Below, one piece after another: positions 33,890-44,424 of a stretch of 64,000 nt of DNA (position 1 is its first letter; every line of letters begins with the position of its first letter). The DNA comes from Palaemon carinicauda. Taxonomy: Eukaryota > Arthropoda > Malacostraca > Decapoda > Palaemonidae. The notes below the pieces were generated by a model that saw only the letters and a list, made by a program, of their open reading frames with translations, was not told where the DNA came from and did no database searches. A program made the translations under genes and the position numbers. The stretch is from the NCBI RefSeq assembly GCF_036898095.1, contig NC_090763.1:63663410-63727409 (forward strand). Reading direction: 5' to 3'.

Positions 33890-36128
33890 GATCGTCTTGT
33901 TAAGCAACGTCCTCATCAGAGGGTTCCTCATCCGAAACTGATGAGGAAACGGCAACGGAGTGGGCAACGTCTGACTCGCTGAATCCGGTCGCACTGGTGG
34001 ATGCGTGACGGAGCCGGACGCAATATCATGGCACTGCTGCACAGTCTGTGAACTGTCAACAACCATGGGTGCGCGAGGAAGTACAGCGTCAACCCGAAAC
34101 TGTCTAGACTGTCTGGGTTGTGCAGTCAACACCCTACCGGGTTGCTGAGGTTGACGCACTGCGTCACAACAAGTCACCTCTGCTGGTTGTTGAACGTCTT
34201 CCTAGTGACACACTGAACGTCAACAACCACCTCCGAGCGTCGCTTAACGTCAACGTGCGACTGGCAACCCACACTGGGTCGCATCGGTGGAGGAACCACC
34301 TCAACTGGCAGACGCGAGTAGGTTACCTCAGCGTCAACAGGGCGCACAACCGACCGGTTGGAAGGTTGTTGGCCAGAAGGTTCTTCTCCGCATTTAAGTC
34401 CTCTATCAAGGACACAAGCTTGGACTGCATGTCTTGCAGCAAAGCCCATTAAGGGTCTACGGGAGCAGGTGTGGCAACAGACGGGGTTAGCGACTGAGGC
34501 GGAACCATTTACCATCCCTGGAAGCCTTGTTATGTGTGACATAATAGTACAGCAAACTTCAAAGGCTCGACAAAAGTTGAGAAGTTGACCTGTAAACAAC
34601 TTGGAGCGTCTCCTGGCTAGGCGCCAGGGCGAGTCTACCAGACTTGAGAAGTCTATCTGGGCAGAGGCATGAACTCCCAAGCCGAGAACTTCTCTCGTGT
34701 CCTATCAGACTCTCGCTCTATAAGCCAGTTTAAAAGAAGGGAAATCAAAGGCTGTATCCCTAAAACTCCTCCTGGTGCAAAAACCAGTCGCCTAGCCAAC
34801 GTAACGCTCTCTAGGAGAGCGAGAGAGCACTAGCTTAACAACAACGGCTTCGAAGTAGCTAGGCCTAGTGTAAGTTCTGACGTTTAGGCGAACGAGGAGC
34901 AGCAGTTACAAGGTCCGGACGAAGATCCTTAAAAAATCATCATGATTTAATTAAAGTCCATAGGAGGCTAAGCAGCTTAAGGCTCCTCTCCAAATGACAG
35001 AGTCCTCAAAGGAATATCAGTAGGAGGGAGAACAGCACTTTCTCATCTACAGGAACCTTGTCCGATAAAAGCTAGGTTATCTCAGTGAGTCTCTCACTGG
35101 TGCATTAGTAGCAGACCAGAAGGCAACGTCATGTAACTGCTTGACAGTCTGTGAACTGTCAACAACTGAACTGTCAACCACAACAGGTGCGTGAGGACAT
35201 ACAGCACTGGTGCATTAGTAGCAGACCAGAAGGCAACGTCATGTAACTGCTTGACAGTCTGTGAACTGTCAACAACTGAACTGTCAACCACAACAGGTGC
35301 GTGAGGACATACAGTGTTCACTCGAGACTGCTTTGACTGTCTATACTGAGCAGTCAAAACAACTCTAAAATGCGGAGGTTGACGCACCGCGTCAAAACAA
35401 AACAACTTAGACTGTTGTTGTACCTCGCGAACGTCAACGGAAGGTTCCGTGCGTTACTGAATGTCAACATGCGGCTGGCAGGGTACACTGGAACGCATGG
35501 GTGGCGGGACTCTCTCAGCTGGAGTGCGGCAGAAGGTTGCCTCAGCGTCCACAGGACGCACAACCGTGTTGGTTGTAGGCTAGAGGTTGGTGCAGTGTCA
35601 ACCTTCTCCGCACGAAAGTCCCGCATCAATGACGTTAACTGAGACTGCATGGTCTGCAGCACAGACCACTTAGGGTCTACAGGAGCAGGTGCGGCAACAG
35701 ACGGTGTGACTGCCTGATGCGGTACCGCTTTGCCTCTCTTAGGAGGTGAGCAGTCGTCGGAAGACTGCAGCGAGTCCGAACTGACCCAGTGGCTACAACT
35801 GGGCCGTTGGACTTGCGCGGAAGGGACCGACTTGCGCTTAATAAGCTGCGAGACCTTGGTCCATGGTTTCTTACGAGAAACCTCTTCCGCAGACGAGAAA
35901 TAAATGGGCTCTCTCGTCTTTGTGTGGGTGGGGCGATCTTGGGTAGATACGCCCGAAACCACGGAGGGAAACGTCTGTTCGTTGATCAAGGCCTGACGAA
36001 CCCATAAGTCGTTCGACATTACTTCTCCCCTGGGCTTGGGAGCTTGCAAGAGGTCCCGGACTAGGTGAACGACAGGCACGAACAGACGAACCCTCGGACG
36101 CAACACTGTAACACTTTGCGCATATCAC
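33890..36128 (-). pseudogene. DIRS-E gag-like ORF1 (broken)
   Basis: The N-terminal piece starts MICAKCYSVASEGSSVRAC at 36128, and in another frame the linker VVHLVRDLLQAPKPRGE (35354-36106) follows. The middle holds a duplicated unit of about 118 bp. The C-terminal piece (34174-34680) has MGVHASAQIDFSSLVDSP. At 33854-34177 further gag text is fused directly to the post-RT segment. Order and motifs match DIRS-D and F. Confidence 0.6.
35092..35326. repeat. Tandem duplication of about 118 bp in DIRS-E gag
   Basis: Two nearly identical copies containing CACTGGTGCATTAGTAGCAG, CATGTAACTGCTTGACAG and CAACCACAACAGGTGCGTG. Confidence 0.85.
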
Positions 36129-37295
36129 TTTATCACTTCGATTTTCTGTTTTGCACTTATTACACTGAAATCGAAACTTTTACTGATTTCAACCTGAAAC
36201 ACGCAATTCTACCCTTCATTAAAAGGTAGTAATTGCGAAATCAGTCGTATAATGCAGCTATTAATACTAGCAAAAAACAGAAAACATATATAAAGATAAA
36301 AAATTCAGTGGCTGGGAAAGAGACTAAACACTCGTTCAAATAAACTACGTTTACAATCTCTCACCGCACATAGCCTGGGGACAAGAATAAAACCCTAGAA
36401 ACGTTTTACCTTCTTCCCCGTACAGCGACTAGGGAGGAGAGTAACACGAGAACAACGTTACCCCGCTTGAACGGAACGTTTTCTCTCCTCTCTCTCCCTC
36501 CGTCTCTATCTCTCTCTCTCTTTCTCTCTTGATTTCGCACCTTAGAGAAGAGCCCAATTATATTTCGTCAAAAAAAACATGTTATTTGACTAAAGGAAAA
36601 AACTGAAAGGTTTTTAATTAAAAAGTTCCTTTAAAATAGAATTTAAAACATTTAAGCTAAGAAAGAATGAACAAAACGTCAGAATCGATTTACTCTTACT
36701 GCAAAGTGACACCGTGAAAATTCTCTCTCTATCGTAACGATAGAGCGCAAGTTGAACGTTCTGAACGTCAACAACTGCAGAGACAAAACAAAACGTTAGT
36801 TCAACTTTGAAACAGTACGAGACTATCAAAGAAATTCTTTCAAAAACATTAAAATAGCATAATATGTTAACAGGTAAAACCGAAATGACGGGCTCAATGT
36901 TAATTAACTTCGGTACAAGAAAAGACCGCCTACTATTAGGAAAGGTCGAATATAAACAAATATAAAAGGAAGTTAATCGAAGAGGCCTATAAAAGGCGGA
37001 GAGATATAAAATAAATCTATAACTTTTGTTAAGCAAAATTAAGAAAGAGAGTCTATACTCTCTTAGACACCAACACTTCCGTCTAAGGGAAGGGTCGGCC
37101 ATTTAAAGGTGAAAGAGAGTTCATACTCTCTTCGTCACCATAATTAATCAAATTAAGTCCAAAAGCTAGCTAAGCTAATAATAGAACTTCCTGAATAGCG
37201 AAAGCTGAAATCTTAGAGCAATACTTCACCAAAAACCGTGAACAAGACTCCAAAATTATAAGCGTATCCATGAACGTCTTGCCGGAAGCACGACA
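36129..37295. other. 5' non-coding region of DIRS-E, E-type then F-type
   Basis: It contains the CT microsatellite (36481-36530), the palindrome CTATCGTAACGATAG near 36729, and hairpin-like AGAGAGTCTATACTCTCT near 37044. The sequence is E-type to about 36710 and F-type after it. No convincing ORF is seen: the 162-codon reading at 36614-37102 is low-complexity and is repeated at 43505-44059 only because the DNA is repeated. Confidence 0.6.
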
Positions 37296-37468
37296 GAGGA
37301 AAAATTGAAGTGGTGTCAACAAGAAGTACTGCAGTACCTGGCCACAGGTGGCGCTTGTGAGTACACCCCCCTCTTGTATAGCGATCGCTGGCGTATCCCT
37401 TCCGTAGAATTCTGTCGGGCAACAGAGTTGACAGCTACATGATTATCGGGTAAGTTTAATATTGAAAA
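37296..37468. repeat. F-type right inverted terminal repeat at the end of DIRS-E
   Basis: It is practically identical to 44251-44424 and complementary to the left repeat of DIRS-F (37616-37812). It contains the 16-bp palindrome AAGTACTGCAGTACTT. Confidence 0.87.
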
Positions 37469-37615
37469 TTCTCCATTAGAATGGTTTACTACGTGATACT
37501 GTATACACTAGTATAATACATGAACAAGAAAGACTGCCTTCAACTGCTTTGAGTATCTTATATAAGATGACTTCTATGAGGCTGTTAGATGTAATACCTC
37601 ATCTCATTGCAATAT
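37469..37615. other. Spacer of about 147 bp between DIRS-E and DIRS-F
   Basis: No similarity to the DIRS families in the window. It is probably host intron sequence. Confidence 0.5.
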
Positions 37616-37812
37616 AAAATGTTATTTTCATTAGTAAAATAAATTTTTGAATATACTTACCCGATAATCATGTAGCTGTCAACTCTGTTGCCCGACAGAA
37701 TTCTACGGAAGGGATACGCCAGCGATCGCTATACAAGAGGGGGGTGTACTCACAAGCGCCACCTGTGGCCAGGTACTGCAGTACTTCTTGTTGACACCAC
37801 TTCAATTTTTCC
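37616..37812. repeat. DIRS-F left inverted terminal repeat
   Basis: It is complementary to 44251-44424 and to 37296-37468, and contains AGCGATCGCT. Confidence 0.86.
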
Positions 37813-37856
37813 TCGGTCCACTGGTTCTATGGGGAGGAAGGGTGGGTCAATTAAAT

Positions 37857-37946
37857 CATGATTATCGGGTAAGTATATTCAAAAATTTATTTTACTAATG
37901 AAAATAACATTTTTCAATATTAAACTTACCCGATAATCATGTAGCT
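37857..37946. repeat. DIRS-F internal complementary region
   Basis: Complements of the left tip (TAATGAAAATAACATTTTT) and the right tip (CAATATTAAACTTACCCG) are joined. Confidence 0.85.
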
Positions 37947-38331
37947 GATTCACACCCAGGGAGGTGGGTGAAAACCAGTGTACATGTATATCAAGAAGCT
38001 AAGTATCCCGTATTTCATATTATCAGTTATTCAAAATAACAATGAAATTACAAGTACCTGGTAAGGAAGTCGACTTGAGCCATTACTCTGCCTTAAATAA
38101 GTTCGTCTTCCTTACTGAGCGCAGCGTTCCTCTTAGGAGGCTGAACAACTCTAAGGTGCTGAAGTATCAAGGGCTGCAACCCATACTAAAGGACCTCATC
38201 ACAACCTTTAACCTCGGCGCTTCTCAAGAAAGAATTGACCACCCGCCAAATCAACAAGGATGTGGAAGGCTTCTTAGCCGACCGTACAACCCATAAAAAG
38301 TATTCAAGAGAAAGGTTAAAAGGTTATGGGA

Positions 38332-39510
38332 TTATGGGAATGTAGTGGCTGAGCCCTCGCCTACTACTGCATTCGTTGCTACGAATGGTCCCAGGGTGTA
38401 GCAGTGCTCGTAAAGAGACTGGACATCTTTGAGATAGAATGATGCGAACACTGACTTGCTTCTCCAATAGGTTGCATCCATAACACTCTGCAGAGAATGG
38501 CTCTGTTTGAAGGCCACTGAAGTAGCCACAGCTCCCACTTCATGTGTCCTTACCTTCAGCAAAGCAAGGTCTTCTTCCTTCAGATGAGAATGTGCTTCCC
38601 TAATCAGAAGCCTGAATAGTAAGAAACTGAGTTCTTAGAACTTGGAAAAGAAGGTTTCTTGATAGCACACCATAAGGCTTCTGATTGTCCTCGTAAAGGT
38701 TAAGACCTTTTTAGATAGTACCTAAGAGCTCTAACTGGGCAAAGTACTCTCTCCAGTTCATTCCCCACCAAGTTGGACAGGCTTGGGATCTCGAACGACT
38801 TAGGCCAAGGACGTGAAGGAAGCTCGTTTAGTAAAAACCGAGCTGCAAGGAACATGTAGCCGTTTCAGATGTGAAAACAATGATCCTGCTGAAGGCGTGG
38901 ATCTCACTTACTCTTTTAGCTGTTGTCAAGCACACGAGGAAAAGAGTTTTTAATGTGAGGTCCTAAAAAGAGGCTGATTGGAGAGGTTCAAATCTTGATG
39001 ACATAAGGAACCTTAGGACCACGTCTAGATTCCAGCCTGGAGTGGACAACCGACGGTCCTTTGAGGTCTCAAAAGACCTAGGGAGGTCCTGTAGATCTTT
39101 GTTGGTGGAAAGATCCAAGCCTCTGTGGCGGAAAACCGCTGCCAACATACTTCTGTAACCCTTGATCGTAGGAGCTGAAAGGGATCTTACTTTCCTTAGA
39201 TATAACAGGAAGTCAGCAATCTGGGTTACAGTGGTACTGGTTGAGGAAACTGCATTGGTCTTGTACCAGCTACGGAAGACTTCCCCTTGAGACTGATAGA
39301 TTCTGAGAGTGGATGTTCTCCTTGCTTTGGCAATCGCTCTGGCTGCCTCCTTCGAAAAGCCCCTAGCTCTTGAGAGTCTTTCGAAAGTCTGAAGGCAGTC
39401 AGACGAAGAGCGTGGAGGTTTGGGTGTACCTTCTTTACGTGAGGTAGACGTAGAAGGTTCACTCCTAGAGGAAGAGTCCTGGGAATGTCGACCAGCCATT
39501 GCAGTACCTC
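38332..39510 (-). pseudogene. DIRS-F tyrosine recombinase (broken)
   Basis: The N-terminal part (38963-39510 and beyond) has SDCLQTFERLSRARGFSKEA, SLSAPTIKGYRSMLAAVFRH and GWNLDVVLRFLMS, and ends at a stop after LQSASF. Further pieces carry AKRVSEI near 38915. The C-terminal part (38332-38562) reads HEVGAVATS, where related copies have HEVRAVATS, so the second catalytic Arg is Gly. The Trp (TYWRSKS) and Tyr (SFYLKDV) remain. Several frameshifts lie between. Confidence 0.8.
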
Positions 39511-40656
39511 TAAGAACCATTCTCTCGCGGGCCAGAGCGGAGCCAACCAACGTCAGCCGTGTCCCTTTGCGAGAGGAGAACTTCTGAAGTACCCTGTTGA
39601 CAATCTTGAACGGCGGGAATGCATACAGGTCGAGATGGAACCAATCCAGCAGAAAAGCATCCACGTGAACTGCTGCTGGGTCTGGAATCGGAGAACAATA
39701 CAACAGGAGTCTCTAGGTTATCGAGGTAGCGAACAGATCTATGGTTGGCTGCCCCCACAGGGCCCAAAGTCTGCTGCAAACATTCTTGTGAAGGGTCCAC
39801 TCTGTGGGGATGACCTGACCCTTCCGGCTGAGGTGATCTGCCATGACATTCATACCGCCCTGAATGAACCTCGTTACCAGCGTGAGCTTTCGATCTTTAG
39901 ACCAGATGAGGAGGTCCCTTGCGATCTAGAACAACTTCACGAAAGAGTCCCTCCCTGCTTGAAGATGTAAGCCAGGGCTGTGGTGTTGTCAGAGTCCACC
40001 TCCACCACTTTGTTAAGCTGGAGGGACTTGAAGTTTATCAAGGCCAGAAGAACCGCCAACAACTCCTTGCAATTGATGTGAAGTGTCCTTTGCTCCTGAT
40101 TCCATGTTCCCGAGCATTCCTGTCCGTCCAAAGTCGCACCCCAGCCCGTGTCTGATGTGTCCGAGAGGAGACGGCGGTCGGGTTTCTGAACAGCCAAAGG
40201 TAGACTTCCTTGAGAAGAAAGCTGTTCTTACACCACGCGAGAGAAGACCTCCTCTCTTCGGAAACAGGAACTGAGACCGTCTCTAGCGTCATGTCCTTTA
40301 TCCAGTGAGCAGCTAGATGATACTGAAGGGGGGGAGGTGGAGTCTCCCTAACACGATGAACAGGGCCAGCGACGAAAGTGTCCCTGTTAGACTCATCCAC
40401 TACCTGACTGAGCATCGGTTCCTTCTCAGCATGCTCTGGATGCATTCTAGGGCTTGGAAGATCCTTGGGGCCGACGGAAAAGCCCGAAAAGCTCGACTCT
40501 GAAGATCCATACCCAGGGAGACAATGGTCTGGGATGGGATGAGCTGAGACTCCTCAAAATTGACCAGGAGGCCCAGTTCCTTGGTCAGATCCATAGTCCA
40601 TCTGAGAATCTCCAGACAGCGACGACTTGTGGGAGCTCTTAAAAGCCAGTCGTCTG
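39226..40656 (-). pseudogene. DIRS-F post-RT segment, RNase H and methylase-like region (broken)
   Basis: The upstream end starts with DDWLLRAPTSRRC and continues through ELGLLVNFEESQLIPSQ (40400-40656), the C-terminal part of RT. Everything before the second Asp-rich box is replaced by gag. RNase H pieces lie at 39937-40445 (NCKELLAVLLAL, DSDNTTALAY), and methylase-like pieces (SPIPDPAAVHVDAFLLDW, AFPPFKIVNRV, LWPAREWF) at 39226-39703. Frames shift several times. Confidence 0.78.
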
Positions 40657-41264
40657 ACGGAGCCGGACACAAGATCATGGTACTGCTGCACAGTCTGTGA
40701 ACTGTCAACCATGGGGAAGCGAGGAAGTACAGTGACAACCCGAAGCTGTCTAGACTGTCTGGGTCGTACAGACAACTCCTTATCGGGTTGCTGAGGTTGC
40801 CGCACTGCGTCACAACAAGTCACTTCTGCTGGTTGTTGAACGTCTTCCCAGTGACACACTGACTCCGTAAACAAAAAATCCTTTAACAAGGACTAAGCTT
40901 GGACTGCATGTCTTGCAACACAGCTCAAGGTGTATGGGAGCAGGTGTGGTAACAGACGGGGTTAGTGACTGAAGTGGAACCATTACCTTCCCTGGAAGCA
41001 TGTTATGCTTAAATAAAAGTCCATAGGAGGCTACGCAGCTAAAGGCTCCTCTCCAAATGACAGAGTCCTCAAGGGAATATCAGAAGGAGGGAGAAAAGCA
41101 CTTTCTCATCTACAGGGACCATATCCGAGAAAAGCTAAGTGCTCTCAGTGAGGGTTTCAATGGTGCAAAAGCAGCAGACTAGAAGGCAACGTTATGAAAC
41201 TGCTTGACAGTCTAGTGAGTTGGCAACAACCAAAGATGTGTGACTGAGAAGCATGCGGTAAGGT

Positions 41265-41536
41265 ATGCAGAGCATGTTGTATGCAGAGCATGCTGTATGC
41301 AGAGCATGCTGTATGTAGAGCATGTTGTATGCAGAGCATGCTGAATGCAGAGCATGCTGTATGCAGAGCATGTTGTATGCAGAGCATGCTGTATGCAGAG
41401 CATGCTATATGTAGAGCATGTTGTATGCAGAGCATGCTGAATGCAGAGCATGCTGTATGCAGAGCATGTTGTAAGCAGAGCATGCTGTATGCAGAGCATG
41501 CTGTATGCAGAGCATGCTGTATGTAGAGCATGCTGT
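41265..41536. repeat. 16-bp minisatellite in DIRS-F
   Basis: Seventeen tandem copies of GCAGAGCATGCTGTAT with a few variant positions (GTAGAGCATG, CTGAAT). It has no spacers, so it is not a CRISPR array. Three units make a 16-residue period in every frame. Confidence 0.92.
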
Positions 41537-41570
41537 AAGGTAAGCAGAGCGTGTTGCATGGCGTGTAACA

Positions 41571-41717
41571 TTTCTCAGAAATTCCATGACCAGTGCTAGA
41601 GTGAGTAATATCTCATTACCGTCCATTGAAAGTGCACGTGCCGAGGGAATTGATTTAGACTGTTTTGTTGATGAATTTGATAGCCGGCATGATAATCGTA
41701 GAATTAAGCTACACTAA
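41571..41717 (+). pseudogene. Possible C-terminal fragment of a hAT-like transposase
   Basis: A plus-strand reading ending at TAA (41715-41717) contains RNSMTSARVSNISLPSIESA and later DLDCFVDEFDSRHDNRRIKL. The pattern of a Ser-Met-X-X-X-Arg helix start followed by a short acidic segment and a terminal Arg-Arg resembles the C-terminal dimerisation region of hAT or ZMYM-type proteins. It lies at the left edge of an AT-rich stretch (to about 42030) that has no counterpart in the gag of the other copies. The match is by eye over about 45 residues, so this is tentative. Confidence 0.3.
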
Positions 41718-42030
41718 ATGTACTATAATCTACTTCACCTCAGGAAAGGGAAACTCGCCCTGTTGGCAACACTGCATTACTTCATGCATGCTTGCATGAG
41801 GTTTTAATATCAACATAATATTTACCTTACATTCATAACTCATGATTCATTTTTGTTTTGAAGATATTTTTGCCATATTATGCGATATTGTTAAAAATAT
41901 ATTGCAAGGAATACATATATATTTTTATATAAGTAATACAAATAACCTCCATTATCATAATGTTTGTGTAGGCATACATGTATATGATTACAAATGCAAG
42001 TTATGAAAGTAATGAGGTGTTATTTCCAAG
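41718..42030. other. AT-rich insert in DIRS-F gag
   Basis: This stretch, together with 41571-41717, is absent from DIRS-D and E. It is AT-rich and holds no further ORF. Gag-like sequence resumes near 42030. Confidence 0.5.
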
Positions 42031-43082
42031 TTGAATGGGAAGAGGCTCAAGTTGAGGAGAAAGTGGCAGATGCATGTGTTGAGGTGGCTGACTCATAGCA
42101 TGAGGTTGCTGCCTCAAGAGTTGCACTTGCTGTAAGGGTTGCGGATGCGCAGTAGCAGGTTCCTGAGGAACGAGTTAAGGTTCCTGAGGTGTGAGCTGCG
42201 AGAGTTGAGGTAGCTGCGCAGAACGCAGTTCTTGTCTCGCGAGTTGAGGTTCCTGAGGTGCTAGCCTAAGCTGCAGCGAGTGCTGAGGTGGCTGCCTCAT
42301 TGATGGAAGAGGTTGTCGTACCTCAAGAGATTGTTGCCTCGCTGGTGGAACCGCAAGCGGAAGCGGAGGAAGTAAGGCATAAGATTCCTGCTCCCATTGC
42401 TGAGGTTGCCTTAAGGAAGGCGGAGGTTGCTGCACACCGCTGGTAACTGGCAACTCAGTACGCGGTAAGGTATCCTGAGGAACCTCAACATCGTACGCCT
42501 GGCAGACTGGACTGCGGTGAGGCGGAGCGATCGCAGGAGGAGGTGTAACCTTCTCAGCCTGACACTCACGCATTAAGACCGCAAGCTGTGACTGCATGGA
42601 CTGCAGCAAAGTCATCTTGGGGTCGGCAGACGCTAAGGTCTGCTGAGGCAAAGCCTTAACAGAAGATGAGGTCTGTTGCGGCATCACCTTACCTCTCTTA
42701 GGAAGTGTGCAGTCACCTGATGACTGCGGAGAGTCAGAGCTAACCCAATGACTGCATCCGGGTTGTTGAACTCTAGAGGTCTGGACTTTACGTTTAAGAG
42801 GTCTTGAGACCTGAGTCCAGCGTTATCTCCCCGAAATTTCTTCTGCAGACGAGTAAAATAAGGGCTCAATCGTCTGCGGGTGGGAGTGACGGTCTCTGTA
42901 AGACACGCCCGCAACCACCGAGGATACTTCTGTGCGCCGATCAAGGCCTGCCGAACCCTTTTGCCCTTCGACATTGCTTCTCCCCTGGGCTTGGGAGCTT
43001 GCAAGAGGTCCCGGACTGGGAGGACGACTGGCACGCAAGAAGTACCCTCACGCACAACACTGACACACTTTGCGCTAATCAC

Positions 43083-43432
43083 TTATCACTTTTGAATTTC
43101 TGTTTGCACTTATTTCACTGAACTCGAAACTTTAAGTGGTTTGTACCTGAAACACGCAATTCTATCCTTCTTTAAAAGTTAGTAATTGCGAAAACAGAAT
43201 TACAATGTAACAGAAAAATCTAATGAAAGATAAATAATTCAGTGGCTGGAAAGAGACTAAACACTAGATCAAATAAACTACGTTTAAAATCTCTCACCGC
43301 ATAAAGCTTGAGAACAAGAATAAACTCTAGAAACGTTTACCTTCTTCCCCTAAAGAGACTAGGGAGAAGAGCAAAAACGATAACAACGTTACTCGCTTGA
43401 ACGAAACGTTTATCCAGCTCTCTCTCCCTCCG

Positions 43433-43463
<31 letters not shown>

Positions 43464-44250
43464 AGACTTAGAACCTGAGAGAAGAGCCCAATCATATATA
43501 CTCGTTAAAACATATTATTGTTAAAGGAAAAAAACTGAAAGATTTCCCAAATAAAAAGTTCCTTTATTAGAATTAAAACCATTAAGCTAAGAAAGAATGA
43601 ACAAAACGTTATAAACGGTTTACTCTTACTGCAACGTGACACCGTGAAAATTCTCTCTCTATCGTAACGATAGAGCGCAAGTTGAAAGTTCTGAACGTCA
43701 ACAACTGCAGAGACAAAACAAAACGTTAGTTCAACTTTGAAACAGTACGAGACTATCAAAGAAATTCTTTCAAAAACATTAAAATAGCATAATATGTTAA
43801 CAGGTAAAACCGAAATGACGGGCTCAATGTTAATTAACTTCGGTACAAGAAAAGACCGCCTACTATTAGGAAAGGTCGAATATAAACAAATATAAAAATT
43901 AATTTTAATAATTTTATAATAAAAGGAAGTTAATCGAAGAGGCCTATAAAAGGCGGAGAGATAAAAAATAAATCTATAACTTTTGTTAAGCAAAATTAAG
44001 AAAGAGAGTCTATACTCTCTTAGACACCAACACTTCCGTCTAAGGGAAGGGTCGGCCATTTAAAGGTGAAAGAGAGTTCATACTCTCTTCGTCACCAATT
44101 AATCAAATTAATTCCAAAAGCTAGCTAAGCTAATAATAGAACTTCCTGAATAGCGAAAGCTGAAATCTTAGAGCAATACTTCACCAAAAACCGTGAACAA
44201 GACTCCAAAATTATAAGCGTATCCATGAACGTCTTGCCGGAAGCACGACA
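43083..44250. other. 5' non-coding region of DIRS-F
   Basis: It contains the CT run (43421-43464) and the palindrome CTATCGTAACGATAG near 43668. The part from about 43640 to 44250 is nearly identical to 36715-37295. A 33-bp stretch near 43908-43928 is missing in the other copy. Confidence 0.6.
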
Positions 44251-44424
44251 GAGGAAAAATTGAAGTGGTGTCAACAAGAAGTACTGCAGTACCTGGCCAC
44301 AGGTGGCGCTTGTGAGTACACCCCCCTCTTGTATAGCGATCGCTGGCGTATCCCTTCCGTAGAATTCTGTCGGGCAACAGAGTTGACAGCTACATGATTA
44401 TCGGGTAAGTTTAATATTGAAAAA
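44251..44424. repeat. DIRS-F right inverted terminal repeat
   Basis: It is complementary to 37616-37812 and ends GTTTAATATTGAAAAA. Confidence 0.86.

Larger units (their letters stand above)
31026..37468 (-). mobile_element. DIRS-E: DIRS-like element with mismatched ends (E-type left, F-type right)
   Basis: The left repeat (31026-31222) and the ICR (31270-31361) are E-type: the ICR predicts a right tip reading ATATGATCACCGGCTAAG. The actual right repeat (37296-37468) is F-type (ACATGATTATCGGGTAAG). The switch is near 36710. Up to that point the sequence matches the detached E-type end at 44424 onward, and after it the sequence matches DIRS-F at 43640-44424. RT is entirely missing. RNase H, methylase-like region and YR remain. 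Confidence 0.83.
40657..43082 (-). pseudogene. DIRS-F gag-like ORF1 (split by a minisatellite and an insert)
   Basis: The N-terminal piece starts MISAKCVSVVREGTSC at 43082 and has VLPVRDLLQAPKPRGEAM. The next piece (42175-42687) is a Gln/Pro-rich stretch with QSMQSQLAVLMRECQAEKV, shared in part with DIRS-C and E. The text is interrupted by 41265-42030. The C-terminal remnants (40554-41001) join directly to the RT C-terminus. Confidence 0.58.
37616..44424 (-). mobile_element. DIRS-F: DIRS-like retrotransposon (family 4), RT deleted
   Basis: The left repeat (37616-37812), ICR (37857-37946) and right repeat (44251-44424) are mutually consistent F-type. The order is gag, post-RT segment, RNase H, methylase-like region, YR. 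The RT is deleted up to the DDWLL box, where it is fused to gag near 40656. The YR has lost the Arg of HxxR. Gag is split by a 16-bp minisatellite and an AT-rich insert (41265-42030). At its right end it runs straight into an E-type terminal fragment. Confidence 0.85.

Noticed and set aside
36614..37102. A conserved 162-codon protein also present at 43505-44059
   Set aside because: The similarity is due to duplicated element DNA. Composition is low-complexity, it lies in the 5' non-coding region, and it shows no family motif.
41265..41536. Possible CRISPR array or coding repeat protein
   Set aside because: The 16-bp units have no spacers. The open frames are a consequence of the repeat.
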